Source: Congeria kusceri (Eukaryota; Mollusca; Bivalvia; Myida; Dreissenidae). Taken from it: a stretch of 64,000 bases of DNA. Each line of letters begins with the position of its first letter. The stretch's first letter is position 1. Where the stretch lies: contig CM051028.1 of assembly GCA_027627225.1 (NCBI GenBank), forward strand, positions 29,226,329 to 29,290,328, given 5' to 3'. Below the pieces are notes generated by a model, which saw nothing but the letters and a program-made list of their open reading frames with translations, ran no database searches and was not told the origin of the DNA. Shown one piece after another: positions 1-11,589 of the stretch. A program made the translations under genes and the position numbers.

Positions 1-89
1 TAAAATTAGGCTGCACACATGGACATTATGTATTCAGCCTAATAATAAAAATTCATAGTTGGTATTACTGTTTGTGTTGTTTTTGCATT

Positions 90-620
90 ACATTTATTGC
101 ACCTTTACGGATGATGTACAAAAATAGTCATAACAACACTTCTATGTGAAATAAATGAAATTTTATTTCAGTTTTGGAATCAGGAAACACGCACCTTTAC
201 AAAATTACATTTTGGCCAAGTGTTTTATCTTAATAATGAAAAAAATGACCATAGTCTTAATTTTTCATGTATTTTCCCAATTTGCGTCTTATTGTAGCCT
301 TACGGGTGGTGTACAAAAATAGTCATAACAACACATCTAAGTGAGATAATTATGATTTTATTTCAGTTTTGTACCATTTAAAAAATACATTTCCCCCCAT
401 AGCTGTTAGCTTTATAAACACAAATTCATAGTTGGGCTGACTTTTAATGTTTTTTTCTTGTATAACGTTTTATTGCACTTCTTGTATAACGTTTTATTGC
501 ACTTTGACGTGTGCTCTACAAAAATTGTCATAACTTCACTTCCAAGTAAGATATTGTCATGATCATTTCAGTTTTGTAATCAGAAAACATGTACCTTCTA
601 GGAAATAGATTGGGATTCAT
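90..620 (+). repeat. Three diverged copies of a ~200-bp repeat
   Basis: The block TACAAAAATAGTCATAACAA recurs near 117, 313 and (altered) 520. Each is followed by a TTTCAGTTTTG segment and ACAT-rich sequence. The period is about 195-205 bp. Origin unknown. Confidence 0.7.
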
Positions 621-955
621 GATCAAAACATCCCCCAAAAATCATGTAGCCATGCTACTGTAAGGCTGTGTGTAACAATCGCGAAAACAAAAAAAAGCCC
701 TCTACGTCCATGTACAACGTATGATGTTAAGTTAAGCTAATGAATAGACACATGTACGTATACATTCCAAAATCATTTAATATAGTTTACCTTTCGTGCT
801 TTATCCATACTGAAATAAATCAGTTATTTGTCTAGCATCTAAAATCTAAATCTAAAGATTCAAAAAGGAATTAGCCGTTACATTTTTCATTCGTAATTAT
901 AGGTTTGTGCGCTGACGTCACTGTTCATTGTGTTCCGTTTTTGGACATTTTTCGT
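621..955. other. No feature seen
   Basis: AT-rich intergenic DNA with no convincing ORF, repeat or RNA. Confidence 0.6.
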
Positions 956-1628
956 CCACTATTATTCCTCAACCATTTCAATAAGTTTGGTAGAGTGTTA
1001 AGTTTCATCAAGATTGATCAAGAACTTTAGAAAATATGACAGGAATACAAAACTTGAACGCAAATTTTATTTTAGCTCTAGTTGCCATTTTGTGCAGTGA
1101 GGCAGAAACCATTTGAATAAGTTTGGTAGAGTGTAAAGTTTCATCAAGACTGATCAAGAACTTTAGAAAATATGACAGGAATACAAAACTTTAACGCAAA
1201 TTCTATATTTAGCTCTAGTTGCCATTTTGTGCAGTGAGGCGGAACCATTTGAATAAGTTTGGTAGAGGAACACTAAAAAAAAATTTGTGTAAAATTATTT
1301 GAAAATCTAGCCATAGGTTTAGAAGAAAATGGCCTTTAGACATTTAGACATAATTTTATTTTTTAGCTCTGGTGGCCATCTTGTGGAGTGAAGCGGAACC
1401 GTTTTCACAGGTTTGGCAGAGGCCATCCAAGGAACATTTTTGTAAAGTTTCATGAAGATTGACCAAGATCTTTTGAAAATATGACAGGAATTCGAAACGC
1501 AAATTCTATTTTTAGCTCTAGTGGCCATTTTGTGCAGTGAGGCGGAACGATTTGTATAAGTTTGGTAGAGAAACACTAAACAAACATTTGTGTAAAATTA
1601 TTTGAAAATCTAGCCATAAGTTTAGAAG
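956..1628 (+). repeat. Tandem array, ~125-165-bp unit, five degenerate copies
   Basis: Units carry AGTTTGGTAGAG, AAGTTTCATCAAGA, GAAAATATGACAGGAAT and TAGCTCTAGTTGCCATTTTG. A single unit of the same family recurs at 7370-7545. The translated ORF on the minus strand is repeat-derived. Confidence 0.75.
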
Positions 1629-2088
1629 ACAAGAGGGAATGATGGCCCAAGTACCCGTAAATAACCGCATTCTCGTTACTATTAAAACCCATTTCGCATG
1701 GCATTAACATATAGGGGCGATACAAAAAAACATGGAAATAATTCTATAAGAATACATCAAGAGCTTATGATTGGATACTACCATCTTTTTTTCACATACC
1801 GGTATATGTTTGAATTCAAATAATAAATTATTAACACCAGTACACAGACCGATTTGATTTCAGTTGAACTTTGCGTATCAGTGATTGACATATTGTTCTG
1901 TATTGTTGTTTCAAAAATGCTTTAAATGTTTTTGCAACCAAGTCCATAAGCAATGATAAACCCTGATGGGTTCGAAACTGGTACATAGAGTGACACTCTA
2001 TAGTTACTACACTCTACCAAAACTTCCTAAATATCATCATAATGGCACCATATAAATGTATCAAACCAAGTAATTATTCTGGCTTTGT
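1629..2088. other. Element-end fragment, then nothing recognised
   Basis: 1629-1650 (GACAAGAGGGAATGATGGCC) matches the 5' end of the hairpin-ended elements at 21344 and 38982. The rest has no feature I can support. Confidence 0.5.
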
Positions 2089-2227
2089 GGGCCCGTCTAG
2101 CTCAGTTGGTAGAGCGCTATACTCTTGACCAAGGGTTCTTGAGTTCGAGTCCCAGCCCCGGCACATAACTTGTGTGGGGATTGGTCGTGAAATAATTTCT
2201 ACAGCCATTCTCCCCCTACTTCTGATT
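2089..2227 (+). mobile_element. tRNA-derived SINE, 5' half (split by the MULE)
   Basis: The head GTCTAGCTCAGTTGGTAGAG is an RNA polymerase III A box, and GAGTTCGAGTCCC a B box, in a tRNA-like order. It continues with ATAACTTGTGTGGGGATTGG and the SINE body up to CTTCTGATT, where the MULE interrupts it. The rest resumes at 5068. The same family occurs at 14511-14820 and 37882-38180. Confidence 0.85.
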
Positions 2228-2313
2228 GGTATACGGACGATACGGACCATGGACCATACGGCCCAGATTCGCGGACCATACGGCCCAGATTTGCGGACCA
2301 TACGGACCACATG
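2228..2313 (+). repeat. MULE left terminal inverted repeat
   Basis: The arm begins ggtatacggacgatacgg and has three tandem sub-units ending GGACCATACGG(C/A)CC. It pairs with 4975-5058 with few mismatches. Its 5' neighbour is the target duplication CTTCTGATT. Confidence 0.88.
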
Positions 2314-2772
2314 TTTTTTACGTCATGGAGATTATTTTAATACACGAAATACTACAATACTATGCTGTGCATACTATGATACTATGTACCATTAAAAAAA
2401 AAAAATTGAAACGTTTGTGTTCATAATTATTTCAATAAAATTATTTCATATTCTCAGATTTGAACTCATTTGATGTTATCTATTACAGTAATTGATAATA
2501 TACACTAATTGATTAACACGTCTGTAATTACCAATTAAAGGTAAAGTGTGACAATCGTTATTATTGTAGACAACATCGGCTTATGTTTGCATCTCGGGTA
2601 CGCCCTATTTATGACACATATTGATTGATGTTATCAATTACATTAATTGATAATATACACTAATAGAGTGAACACGTCTTTAATTACTAATTAAAGGTAA
2701 AGTGTGACAATCGTTATTATTGAAGACAATATAAATATCAGGTATGGACATGGTCTTGCCATATTCGAAAAA

Positions 2773-3185
2773 ATGCCTGCGCCTCCATGTTTATTCTGCT
2801 TAAGGAGAATTTACTCCACCTCAAGAGCGGTCACTTGTGACAAGTGCCAACGGTGGCATCATATCCGATGTGGAAACACAGGGATTACGGAGGAGGAATA
2901 TGACGAAGCTGTTCGAAATCATCATGAACTGCGTTTCGTATGCATGAGGTGTCGTCACTACGATACTACTGATGAGGACATGGATGTAGGTGAATATGAA
3001 GTCACCCACGTACAACTGCGGGTGCCTGATGCACCGATGGACATTGAACCCACACCGTCAACTCTGTTGTTGAACGAAGAGTCAGGAAGTGGTGATATTA
3101 TGGACGTGGTGGCAACAGATTACGCAACGTCAATGTTTGACGTGAGTCGACCTGAGCGTTCAGTGGAGTTGGAAGAAGAAGAGAC
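2773..3185 (+). pseudogene. MULE-encoded PHD finger exon
   Basis: An exon of 137 codons plus two bases begins MPAPPCLFCLRRIYSTS and ends at donor GAGAC|gtaagt. It shows a PHD-type C4HC3 ligand set (CLFC, CDKC, WHHIRC, CMRC) in residues 6-70, followed by an acidic tail. PHD fingers usually bind histone H3 tails; the role in a transposase is unknown. It joins in phase 2 to the FLYWCH exon. It is called pseudogene because the full transposase is broken downstream, though this exon is intact. Confidence 0.75.
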
Positions 3186-3503
3186 GTAAGTGGACCAATT
3201 AAAAAGTTACCATAATAATAATAATATAATAAATTTATAAATCAAACAAATATTTGTTGTTTTATACAAATAATAATACCATTCCTATGTTTTACTTCTT
3301 ATTATAACAATACAATAATTTATCACTATAGTCATATATATCGCATAATTATTTGTTATTTGATGTTTTACTTCTTATTATAAACAATACAATAATTTAT
3401 CACTATAGTCATATATCGCATAATTATTTGTTATTTTATTAAATTAATTGGGTATTATTCCTATAAAATAAAATGCTAAGTAATCAACAATGATTTTTTT
3501 CAG

Positions 3504-3801
3504 TGACCTCAACGATGAAACCGTCCATGATGTCGTAATAGACGGAACACCTACATACACAGTGGTGGACGGTGGTTCTAAGAAAGGTTCCCGGAAGCTA
3601 GTCTCCAGCGAAGGCTATGCGTTCGTGGTGAAGAGAACCTTGGTCTCTGGTGTGACGGAGTGGAGATGCAGCGTCCGAGGAAGGGGAACTGGTTGTCCGG
3701 CGGTCATAAAGCAAACTGGGGATGCCTTTGTGAAAGGCGCACGGGGACACAGTCACCCAGCAAATCCCGGTCTACTCACTGCTGTTCAGAAAGCGAAAGA
3801 G
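3504..3801 (+). pseudogene. MULE-encoded FLYWCH zinc-finger exon
   Basis: The acceptor tttttttcag gives phase 2; the donor GAAAGAG|gtaatt leaves phase 0. It encodes SRKLVSSEGYAFVVKRT, then TEWRCSVRGRGTGCPAVI and GHSHPAN, the Y.F..W.C...C.A...H.H spacing of a FLYWCH finger. FLYWCH domains are a regular partner of MULE transposases, where they bind DNA. Confidence 0.85.
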
Positions 3802-3919
3802 GTAATTATAGTTAATTTATCTGTCATATATCATAAATAAAATGTTCAGCCATTTTTTTTATTACTTCAACGTCGAAAAGTATAATAGTTGCTAATATGT
3901 GTTTCGCTTTTAATTACAG

Positions 3920-4105
3920 ATAAAAGTGGCGGCTCGTGGAGACGTGTTCGAGACTGCACCCGTCATTGTCCGTCGTGTGTTGGAGGAGTTCTCAGACCCA
4001 AACCTACCACCCGGTGCTCGAAACAGTGAGCAAAATCTGTTCAAACTCGCAAACAGGTGTCGCAAGAACATGCGACCAAAAGACCCAGTGTCGACAGAAT
4101 TTGAG
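3920..4105 (+). pseudogene. MULE transposase linker exon
   Basis: A 62-codon exon, phase 0 to phase 0 (tttaattacag, GAG|gtaaga), encodes FETAPVIVRRVLEEFSDP and NLFKLANRCRKNMRP. This is the helical segment usually found between the FLYWCH finger and the MULE core in animal elements. Confidence 0.78.
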
Positions 4106-4248
4106 GTAAGATAAATCCCATATGCTAAATCAGACACAGATCATTCCACAAAAAATAACTTGTCCATTGTACATACCATAAATGTGTATTTTGTTGCTGT
4201 TTTTTTTATGGGTAATGGGTAATGTATAATTATCCATTTCTTTTTCAG

Positions 4249-4653
4249 ATCGATGAACAGTACCTGAACAATGCGATCAACGAACCGTTCTACAGGGGAA
4301 CGGTCACGGTAAAGGAACGGAGACACGTCATTCTAGCGACGGATACGCAGCTGGAGCTGCTGTCGAAGGCAAAGACATGGTATATGGACGGAACGTTCAA
4401 AGTGGTGAAATCGCCGATAACGCAACGCGAAAAAGGGGAATCTGTCCTTCTACCTACTTATCACCCTGCTGTACGAAGAAGCGAACGAGGTGCAGATGCA
4501 ATGTCAGCTCATCAAAGAGAAGAAGTTAAAGCGCCACCAGAGCAAACAAACCCGTGCCGTCGTTTGTGGGCGGCTTGGGACCGCTACGGGAAGAGAGAAA
4601 TATGTACGAGTGAGTTGCTGAATGAGTGTTGTAGATTGTATGGACCTGTGTGA
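4249..4653 (+). pseudogene. MULE transposase core, deleted and frameshifted
   Basis: The acceptor tctttttcag opens IDEQYLNNAINEPFYRGT. ILATDTQLELLSKAKTWYMD then GTFKVVKSP is the start of the MULE DDE domain with its first Asp. After about 4415 the frame runs out of family sequence. In another frame, 4430-4550 reads GNLSFYLLITLLYEEANEV, which belongs to the C-terminal end of MULE transposases; after about 4560 the first frame again reads RRLWAAWDRYGKREICTSEL, also C-terminal. So the central catalytic region, with the other acidic residues, is gone, and at least two frame breaks remain. Confidence 0.82.
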
Positions 4654-4974
4654 ACGGTTGAGTGTAAAGGTACATTGTGTATATGTCTGTTTGGTTGTTT
4701 GCTTGTATTTTTTTCTATTGATATTTGTTGTACATAGATATGTATTTGTTTAGACGTGTTTTATATATATGTGCCTCAAATTACACTCTGGAATGAACAT
4801 GAAATATTTATTGATTAAGACATGGTCCGTATGGTCGGCAAATGTTTAAACAAGTATGTTGTCATTAAACGACGCAATAACGTAAATGTATGCCGTGTAA
4901 TTACAGAAACTTTAATATTTTATTAAATTTATTAATACAATATTGAAGGAACACGAAATGAATATTATTTCAGA

Positions 4975-5058
4975 CATGGTCCGTATGGTCCGCATATCTG
5001 GGCCGTATGGTCCGCAAATCTGGGCCGTACAGTCCATGGTCCGTATCGTCCCTAATTC
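4975..5058 (-). repeat. MULE right terminal inverted repeat
   Basis: Read on the minus strand it begins gaattagggacgatacgg and then follows the left arm closely. It is bounded by the second CTTCTGATT target copy at 5059-5067. Confidence 0.88.
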
Positions 5059-5067
5059 CTTCTGATT

Positions 5068-5222
5068 CAAGTAGGGCAGTTGTCATTTACTGGCATAATT
5101 ATGTGCACTTAGTACTGGTAAACCACTTACGTCCGCTTAGTTTGCCCAGAAAGTGTGAGTAGGTTAACTGACCGCCATTATATCACTGAATTACTGGTAA
5201 ATAAGGTGAAAAATCCAAACAA
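5068..5222 (+). mobile_element. tRNA-derived SINE, 3' half
   Basis: It continues the copy begun at 2089 after the MULE. It has caagtagggcagttgtc, then gtgtgagtaggttaactg, and ends in an A-rich ccaaacaaaca tail, as in the other two copies. Confidence 0.85.
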
Positions 5223-5224
5223 AC

Positions 5225-5581
5225 ACACTTCCCAAATGTACTCTTAGGAGAAGGAAATTTCTAGGTTACATAGGAATACTTATTGTTAACATTAACAACC
5301 ATACAACTATCAAAATTGTCAGATTAAATTATAAATAACTATAAAACCTTTTAGTTGTTTTGTGTAAAAACTTGCTAATAATTTTGAGTCAATGACACCC
5401 ACAGAGACAAAAAATCCAAATGTGCTCTTCGGAAAAGGGAAATTTGTATGTTACATAGGAATACTCATTGTTAACATTAAGAACCATACACCTATCAACA
5501 TTGTCAGATTAAATTATAAATAACTATACAACCTTTTAGTTGATTTGTGTAAAAACTAATAATCACACCAATTTCGAGTCA
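5225..5581 (+). repeat. Direct duplication of ~175 bp
   Basis: Copies at 5225-5392 and 5408-5581 share TTACATAGGAATACT, TGTTAACATTAA, ATTGTCAGATTAAATTATAA and ACCTTTTAGTTG with modest divergence. Origin unknown. Confidence 0.8.
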
Positions 5582-6077
5582 AAACAGTGTAGAAGAATAA
5601 TTTTCAATTAAGGAGAAATAATAAATCAGCTTCAAAAATCATGTAAGATAATAACTTGAGTTTCCAAAATCCCAATTCAAATGTATAGTGTAAGTCAGTC
5701 CAAAAGTTACAAGATTATATGATACTGAATAAGTTACTAACTAAACAGTCCAAAAACTACAGAAAATAATTAACCTTTTCAGGCACTAGATCACATGATA
5801 TTAATCCTATATTCTGACTGCTTGTTTACAACATGAAATTTAACTATTTAGTGTTGTTTACATCTTATTCCTGACTGGATGCCAAGACAGACAGTGGAAA
5901 CATTTACTGCTGCACACATAGCCAAAATATAGGTAAGCAGCAGGCTATACACTGATTACTACATGTATGTGTAATGATGCTGATCTAAAATAGAAGTATC
6001 ATGTTGACTCCGAGTGATGTATTGAGTTTACTGATAAGCAGACTCCACTATCTGGGTTAAATCTGTGACTAAAGGGA
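5582..6077. other. No feature seen
   Basis: AT-rich intergenic DNA. Nothing supported. Confidence 0.6.
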
Positions 6078-7057
6078 AACAAGAGATGTTTGTAAAACAT
6101 GTATGCCCCCCCCCCCCCCCTGACTTGCAGCCAAGTTGTGAATATGTGCAATTGTTAAGATTTTTTTTTAATATGCAATCCCAAACGAGGTCTCTATATA
6201 TGGTATCTATGTATGAAATTTCATTAAAATATCTTAATGTGTTCTCAATATATTGAGCAGAAACCGTTTTTCTATTTTTAGCAATGGTGACCTTGACCCC
6301 ACCCACCCCATATGAAATCCCAAGTGAGGTCTCAATATAAGGTATCTATGTATGAAGTTTCATTAAAATATCTCGATGCGTTCTCAAGTTATTGAGCGGA
6401 AACCGTTTTTCTATTTTTAGCGACAGTGACCTTGACCCCACCCACCCCATATGCAATCCCAAGCGAGGTCTCGATATAAGGTATATATGTATGAAGTTTC
6501 ATTAAAATATCTTGATGCGTTCTCAAGTTATGGAGCAGAAACCGTTTTTTCTATTTTTAGTAATGGTGACCTTAACCTTGATCCCACCCATGCCATATGC
6601 AATCCCAAGCGAGGTCTCAATATAAGGTATCTATGTATGAAGTTTCATTAAAATATCTCATTGCATTCTCAAGTTATTGAGCGGAAACCGTTTTTCTATT
6701 TTTAGTAACGGTGACCTTAACCGTGACCCCACCCACCCCATATGCAATCCCAAGCGAGGTCTCGATATAAGGTATCTATGTATAAAGTTTCATTAAAATA
6801 TCTCGATGAGTTCTCAAGTTATTGAGCGGAAACTGTTTTTCTATTTTTAGCAACGGTGACCTTGACCTTTGACCTCAAAATGAATAGGCATCTTCCTTTC
6901 CTCCCAAGTAACCAGCGCACCAACTTAAATGATCATAGGTCAAACCATTCTCTAGATATCGTGCGGAAACGAAATGGACTATGGACAGACCGACCATCCG
7001 ACCGACGGACAGGTGCAAAGCAATATACTCCCACTTCTTTGAAAGGGGGCATAATAA
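6078..7057 (+). mobile_element. Hairpin-ended non-autonomous element with 145-bp tandem core
   Basis: The 5' end is aacaagagATGTTTgtaaaACAT (AACAAGAG plus hairpin), then ATGCCCCC with a 15-C run. The core is five copies of a ~143-bp unit containing TATGTATGAAGTTTCATT and GTTATTGAGCGGAAACCG, each ending GACCTTGACCCCACCCACCC. The 3' end has GACAGACCGACCATCCGACC, then a stem CCCACTTCtttGAAAGGGG and GGCATAATAA. ATGCCCCC and GGGGGCAT form terminal inverted repeats. No protein is encoded. Confidence 0.7.
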
Positions 7058-7124
7058 CACATTTATAACATTTATCTTCCGGATACTGCATTTACCTCCC
7101 TTTACCAGGTGAGTTATTCAGGAA

Positions 7125-7369
7125 TAGATGTATTTGGGGCCAAAAAAGGGACAATAACTCTGGTGTTCCTGGTCCGATCGGGCCCATTATCGAACTCGTC
7201 CAAGATTTTATGGTCATATAGAAACTGTGCAAGTTTGGTCAAGATTGAATAAAAAATGTAGTCTTTATCACGATAACGGTCCAAATTGTTGACCGCATAT
7301 AGATGCCGGACAACGCCCGAGAGGTCCCCTATACCAATAGCTCACAGAGCACTTCGTGCTAAAAATGGC
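7125..7369 (+). mobile_element. 3' fragment of the 21344-type element
   Basis: It shares GACAATAACTCTGGTGTTCC, CGATAACGGTCCAAATTGTT, AGAGGTCCCCTATACC and GAGCACTTCGTGCT with the 3' end of the element at 21344-22682. Confidence 0.75.
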
Positions 7370-7545
7370 GTTTAGACATAATGGTATTTTAAGCTCTGGC
7401 GGCCATCTTGTGCAGTGGAACCATTTTCACAGGTCTGGTAGAGGACCATCCAAGGAACATTTCTGTAAAGTTTCATGAAGATTGACCAAGAACTTTTGAA
7501 AATATGACAGGAATACGAAACTTAAACGCAAATTTATCGCAAGCC
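7370..7545 (+). repeat. Single unit of the 956-1628 repeat family
   Basis: Carries TTAAGCTCTGGCGGCCATC, GGTAGAGGACCATCC and AATATGACAGGAATACGAAA, as in the array at 956-1628. Confidence 0.75.
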
Positions 7546-8447
7546 CAACCGACCGGTTTTTGCTCATCTATAAGCAGATTTTTCGTTGAAAAATTCGGCT
7601 AAAAAGGGCAATAACTCCACCCAAATCCTCATCTTGTCTTCAGAATTGCTTCATAACTGTGATACAGTATTTTGCGTTTTAAGTCTATACCTCTTATAGT
7701 TATTGTGAAATTTGACCCAAAGCTAAAATTCCAAGTTGAAAAATGGGCAATAACTCCATAAAAATCCTTGATATAGTTACCTCATCGTGTCTACAGAATG
7801 GGTTCATAACTGTGATCAATTACTCAAGTCAATACCTTTTATAGTTAATGTGAAATTTGACCTAAAGCACAAATTCTAAGTTCAAAAACGGGCAACTGCT
7901 CAAACGAAATCCTTGATATGAGTTTTCTCCTCTTGTCTACAGAATAAATTCATCAGTGATAAAATAATTTGAGTTTCAAGTCAATATCTCATACAGGTAA
8001 TGAGAAATTTGACCTAAAGCGAAAATTGTTAAGTTAAAAAAAGGGTAATAACTCCAACAAAATCCTTGAAAGTTACCTCTTCATGTCTGCATAATGGGGT
8101 CTGCACCATAAACGAGTATCTTGAGTTTCAATTTCATGTCTTTGATAGTTATTCAGAAATTTAATATTTAACAAAAAAGTCAGAACATTCAAAGTTGCAA
8201 CTCCAAACAAGGGCAGATAACTCTGAAAATACAAATCACAGGGTTACCTGCCTTGTTGTAATGGATTACCCTTTTGATAGTAAACAAGTATTGAAAGTTT
8301 CAAATGGACACCTTTGATAGTTTTTGAGAAATGGCCACACACACAAAATGACAAAAAACTTAACCAAAAAACTTAACTAATGCAGACGCTGACGCAGACG
8401 ACAGAGTGACAACAATAACTAGACTTTGTTTGAAAAGTCGAGCTAAA
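7546..8447 (+). mobile_element. Hairpin-ended element with ~145-bp tandem core
   Basis: Five degenerate units carry GGGCAATAACTCCA, ATCCTTGATAT, ATAGTTATTGTGAAATTTGA and related words. The 3' end has gacgctgacgcagacgac, then a stem GACTTTgtttgaAAAGTC followed by GAGCTAAAAA. The 5' end is unclear. Confidence 0.6.
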
Positions 8448-9687
8448 AATTAGACCAGTTGATGATTTTCAGTTGCTTGAATAAAGGACATAAACAAATA
8501 TTTCTTTTCTTTGTTAAACTGAAATAAGCTTATAGGACCAGTATTTTTAGTATCAAATTTTCCTATGTGAGCCATAAGGTTATTTTAGTCTGGAAATATA
8601 CAATGGAATACCAAAGTTCAAGCTGCCAAGTGAACCAGAGATAATGATATACAGTAATAATTACCTAATTACCACTGCAGTACAAATGCCCGGAAACTTG
8701 GGTGAAAAACAACAAAGCCATACTATTTGGACAGAAAACATATTCAATGACACACAAAAAAGATAGAAAAGATATTTTGCTTCATTAAGAGTGAGAAGGC
8801 ATACATATGTCCTATGCTAGGAAACAAACAACATGTGGTACACAAGACACTGTAGTTTCGAAAACAATAATGTGTGATCAATAACAACAAGTAAATACAA
8901 TGTTGACTATAGTATAACTTGCAAAGATTATAAGTTATAACTTGTTTATAGTAGCTCTATATATCTAGGGTATAAATCAAAACTGGCCATAGCTATGAAA
9001 TTTATTAATCTCAATTGAGAAAACTGCACTTTTAAATAATATTTAGTTTAAGAACATTTTATGATGTGCATATAAATATGCTTGCACATTATTATGTTAT
9101 TGCTTCAGATAAAATTCATTTTATGTTTTATGTTGAAGCACAGAGAAATTAAAGACGGTAAATTCAACCAATTCTGAAAAAAATACAGACACATCATTGT
9201 ACTGGTGTAAAACAGCTTTTTTTGCCAAGCTACACATTACACTATTCATAGGTGAAATTTCAACAACACCGTACAATATATATATAAAGTTAATAGTACA
9301 CCATGCAAATATAAATATTGATACATTACAATAAACAAAATCTTAGGCACAGAACAAAGCTGGACAGTCCAGACATATTCAAAGTTTTAGAACCACAGGC
9401 TAACAATCTAACCGCAAAAATATTTAAGCCGTCAAAAATGTTGACCTTAAGATGTTACAACAGCGGGACAGTTTCTGCACATAGTTATGTCTTACTACAC
9501 AAATCAATGTTATCATATGGTTAGGAAATACAAAGTGGATTTATAAAACTTGACAACTTGTAAATACTGAACAAAATGGACATCGGTTATTGCATTTATA
9601 GAAATGAAAAGGAGCATACAAATGGGACTAGTGGTATATGAAAGGATACATTATATTCCAACTACCAATTGCATCACTGAGCGGGCG
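8448..9687. other. No feature seen
   Basis: AT-rich DNA downstream of the reticulon stop. It could be distal 3' UTR or intergenic; no coding signal. Confidence 0.5.
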
Positions 9688-9820
9688 CATTTCCTTGAAA
9701 CAGAAAATACCATAAAAGCAGAAAAGGTCGTCCTGGATTAGCCTGTGCGGACTGCACAGGCTGATATGGGATGACACTTTACGCGTGTGCATTAAGATGG
9801 GTTTCCCACGACACACCTCA
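9688..9820 (-). mobile_element. Foldback MITE (bivalve-type), copy 1
   Basis: It carries GAAACAGAAAATACCATAAA, TGGATTAGCCTGTGCGGACT and, at the right, CATTAAGATGGGTTTCCCAC. The same element occurs at 12743-12939 and 60811-60967 and in part at 55886-55958. Confidence 0.75.
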
Positions 9821-11540
9821 ATAATTAAATACCCTTGTTTACAACATGTATACTATGCCACTATTTTTCTCTGCTTTTTTCAATCTAGATTACAGTGACT
9901 ATTATTTTCTACATTGCAAGCTAATAATGTAATAACCAATACATTAATTTGTAAATCTCAATTACATTTTTACAATTAAATATACATGTACAACAATCTT
10001 ATCTCCAGATTAAAAAAATATTTTGATGGAACCAAAAAAAATTGTAATCATATGATTTTGTTATTTATTATAAATTTACAAACAAACCCATCATTGCATT
10101 TAAATTCAGCGGCAAAATAACAATACTGGTACTACATGCTATTTTATGTCAAACATAAGAAAGCAGAATATTGTAATGAGATGATGAAAGCTTTGAAAAC
10201 CTCCACAATCATTCATACATCTTGAACAGCACTAGAAATATCTCCAGCACAGGCAAATGTGTATATTCCTATACAAAAAACAACAACAATACATATATCG
10301 TTATTGGAACCATCCATATTACAATAAAACAACAAGTCTATTCATGAAAATGAAGTGGCAAAGCCAATTATTCCAGGTTTTTACACAGCATTTTCCACCA
10401 ACAAATTTACCCTTAAAGTTTAGAAGCTTTTCAAATCAAATTTAATGTTTATTTATTAATTACAAAATCAATTAATTTGTATTTCTAATATAATTTTAAT
10501 CCAAAACTGTTTCAGCTAAATACATATTTTATGTATTGTATTGTTTGACATCACCAAAGAGTAAGTTATTGAGGTCATCTCAAATTCGCTCGCAGGCCTT
10601 TATTGCCAAGTTACCAATACTTATACAAAAGATTAACTTTCATGCACCACAATATTTGTTCAGAAGTACATTCTCACTACATTTAAAATGCCAACATTTT
10701 CTTTGAATAACTAGAAATAAAGAACATTCAAACAACTGAACATAAATGTTATTGCAATGACACATTAACTGTATATATCCAACAAAAGAAAGACAAAATT
10801 CTGAAAAAAATCGACAGAAATCTGAAATCAAAATCAATAAATTATAAAAATGTCTATAAAGGAAGTATTTGCAATAAATATGTAGTGTTCACTCATTCTA
10901 GCTCCTTCACGACTGCAGACTTAAATCCTCCCACACAGTGATTGCACATAGCATATGCAGACTGTCCATGGAACAACGATGTACACAATGTCGAGCACTG
11001 ACAAAAGCATTGCTACAAAACCATCAGAGAAAGTGGAATATCCGCCTTTATTGTTCATACAAAATCTCTACAATTCTTGTTAACGCTGACGTTATATACC
11101 AAAAAATGTTTTCAATTCATAAGTCTGCTCGCTTCTTACAACATAAAGCTGCCATTCTTACATGTTATTGTTCATTGCCAACCAAAAATACCATAGACAA
11201 AACAAACAGTTTATTAAACACTTATTAGTCAAGTGTATACCCAGTAATTATTAAACATTTATGTAGTTGTTCTGAAAGTCCATTCTCCTCTTTAAACCAA
11301 ACTACTACTTCTTAAAGATATCGCATGCAATATATAAAATGATGGTAGGTATGAAACAAAATAATTGATATAAATTCTGCAGCAAAAATTTACAACACAA
11401 GTTTCAGCTCCGCAAGTCGAAAATGTTTTGTTTCTGAAGTGATGTCACAATCTCCACCATGGTTGTAGAGTCGGCAGAAGCCATGAATACTACTAAATCT
11501 GTCCTCTTTATCTGTAATCGTGACTGTGAATCCTGTCCAC
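9821..11540 (-). other. Probable reticulon 3' UTR and downstream DNA
   Basis: It lies directly 3' of the reticulon stop codon at 11541-11543 and has no other gene. AATAAA on the minus strand occurs near 11207, 11047 and 10597. The real cleavage site cannot be chosen from sequence. Confidence 0.45.
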
Positions 11541-11589
11541 TTACTGTGTCTTTGCCTTCGCTTTCGGGAAAGGAATCTTCGAGGTAACT
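11541..11589 (-). CDS. RTN: Reticulon terminal coding exon 9
   Basis: The acceptor catcttttgttgaacag is followed by 49 nt that finish the Gln codon and encode [15 protein letters not shown] then TAA. This matches the short basic KIP.(K/R)-rich tail of reticulons. The phase (2 to stop) fits exon 8. The 3' UTR continues to lower coordinates. Possible poly(A) signals (TTTATT on the plus strand) occur near 11207, 11047 and 10597, but I cannot choose between them. Confidence 0.88.

Larger units (their letters stand above)
2228..5058 (+). mobile_element. Mutator-like (MULE) DNA transposon, 2831 bp, internally deleted
   Basis: Terminal inverted repeats of about 85 bp (2228-2313 and 4975-5058) share GACGATACGGACCATGGAC and are made of a repeated ACGGACCATACGGCCCAGA-type unit. 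Both sides are flanked by the same nine bases, CTTCTGATT (2219-2227 and 5059-5067); 9-bp target duplications are the mark of Mutator-superfamily insertions. The target was a tRNA-SINE, whose two halves flank the element. Inside are four exon-like segments with matching phases encoding a PHD finger, a FLYWCH zinc finger and the start of a MULE transposase domain. The transposase is deleted after its first catalytic Asp, so this copy is not autonomous. Two internal direct duplications (about 2480-2576 with 2630-2733, and 3290-3365 with 3366-3440) lie in non-coding parts. Confidence 0.9.

Noticed and set aside
956..1628. CRISPR-like spaced repeats
   Set aside because: Units are 125-165 bp, degenerate and contiguous, with no short identical repeats or unique spacers; this is a eukaryotic tandem repeat. 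The same applies to the other arrays.
2089..2163. Possible tRNA gene
   Set aside because: It has A and B boxes, but the cloverleaf is imperfect and the sequence continues into a SINE body repeated at 14511-14820 and 37882-38180; it is a SINE head.
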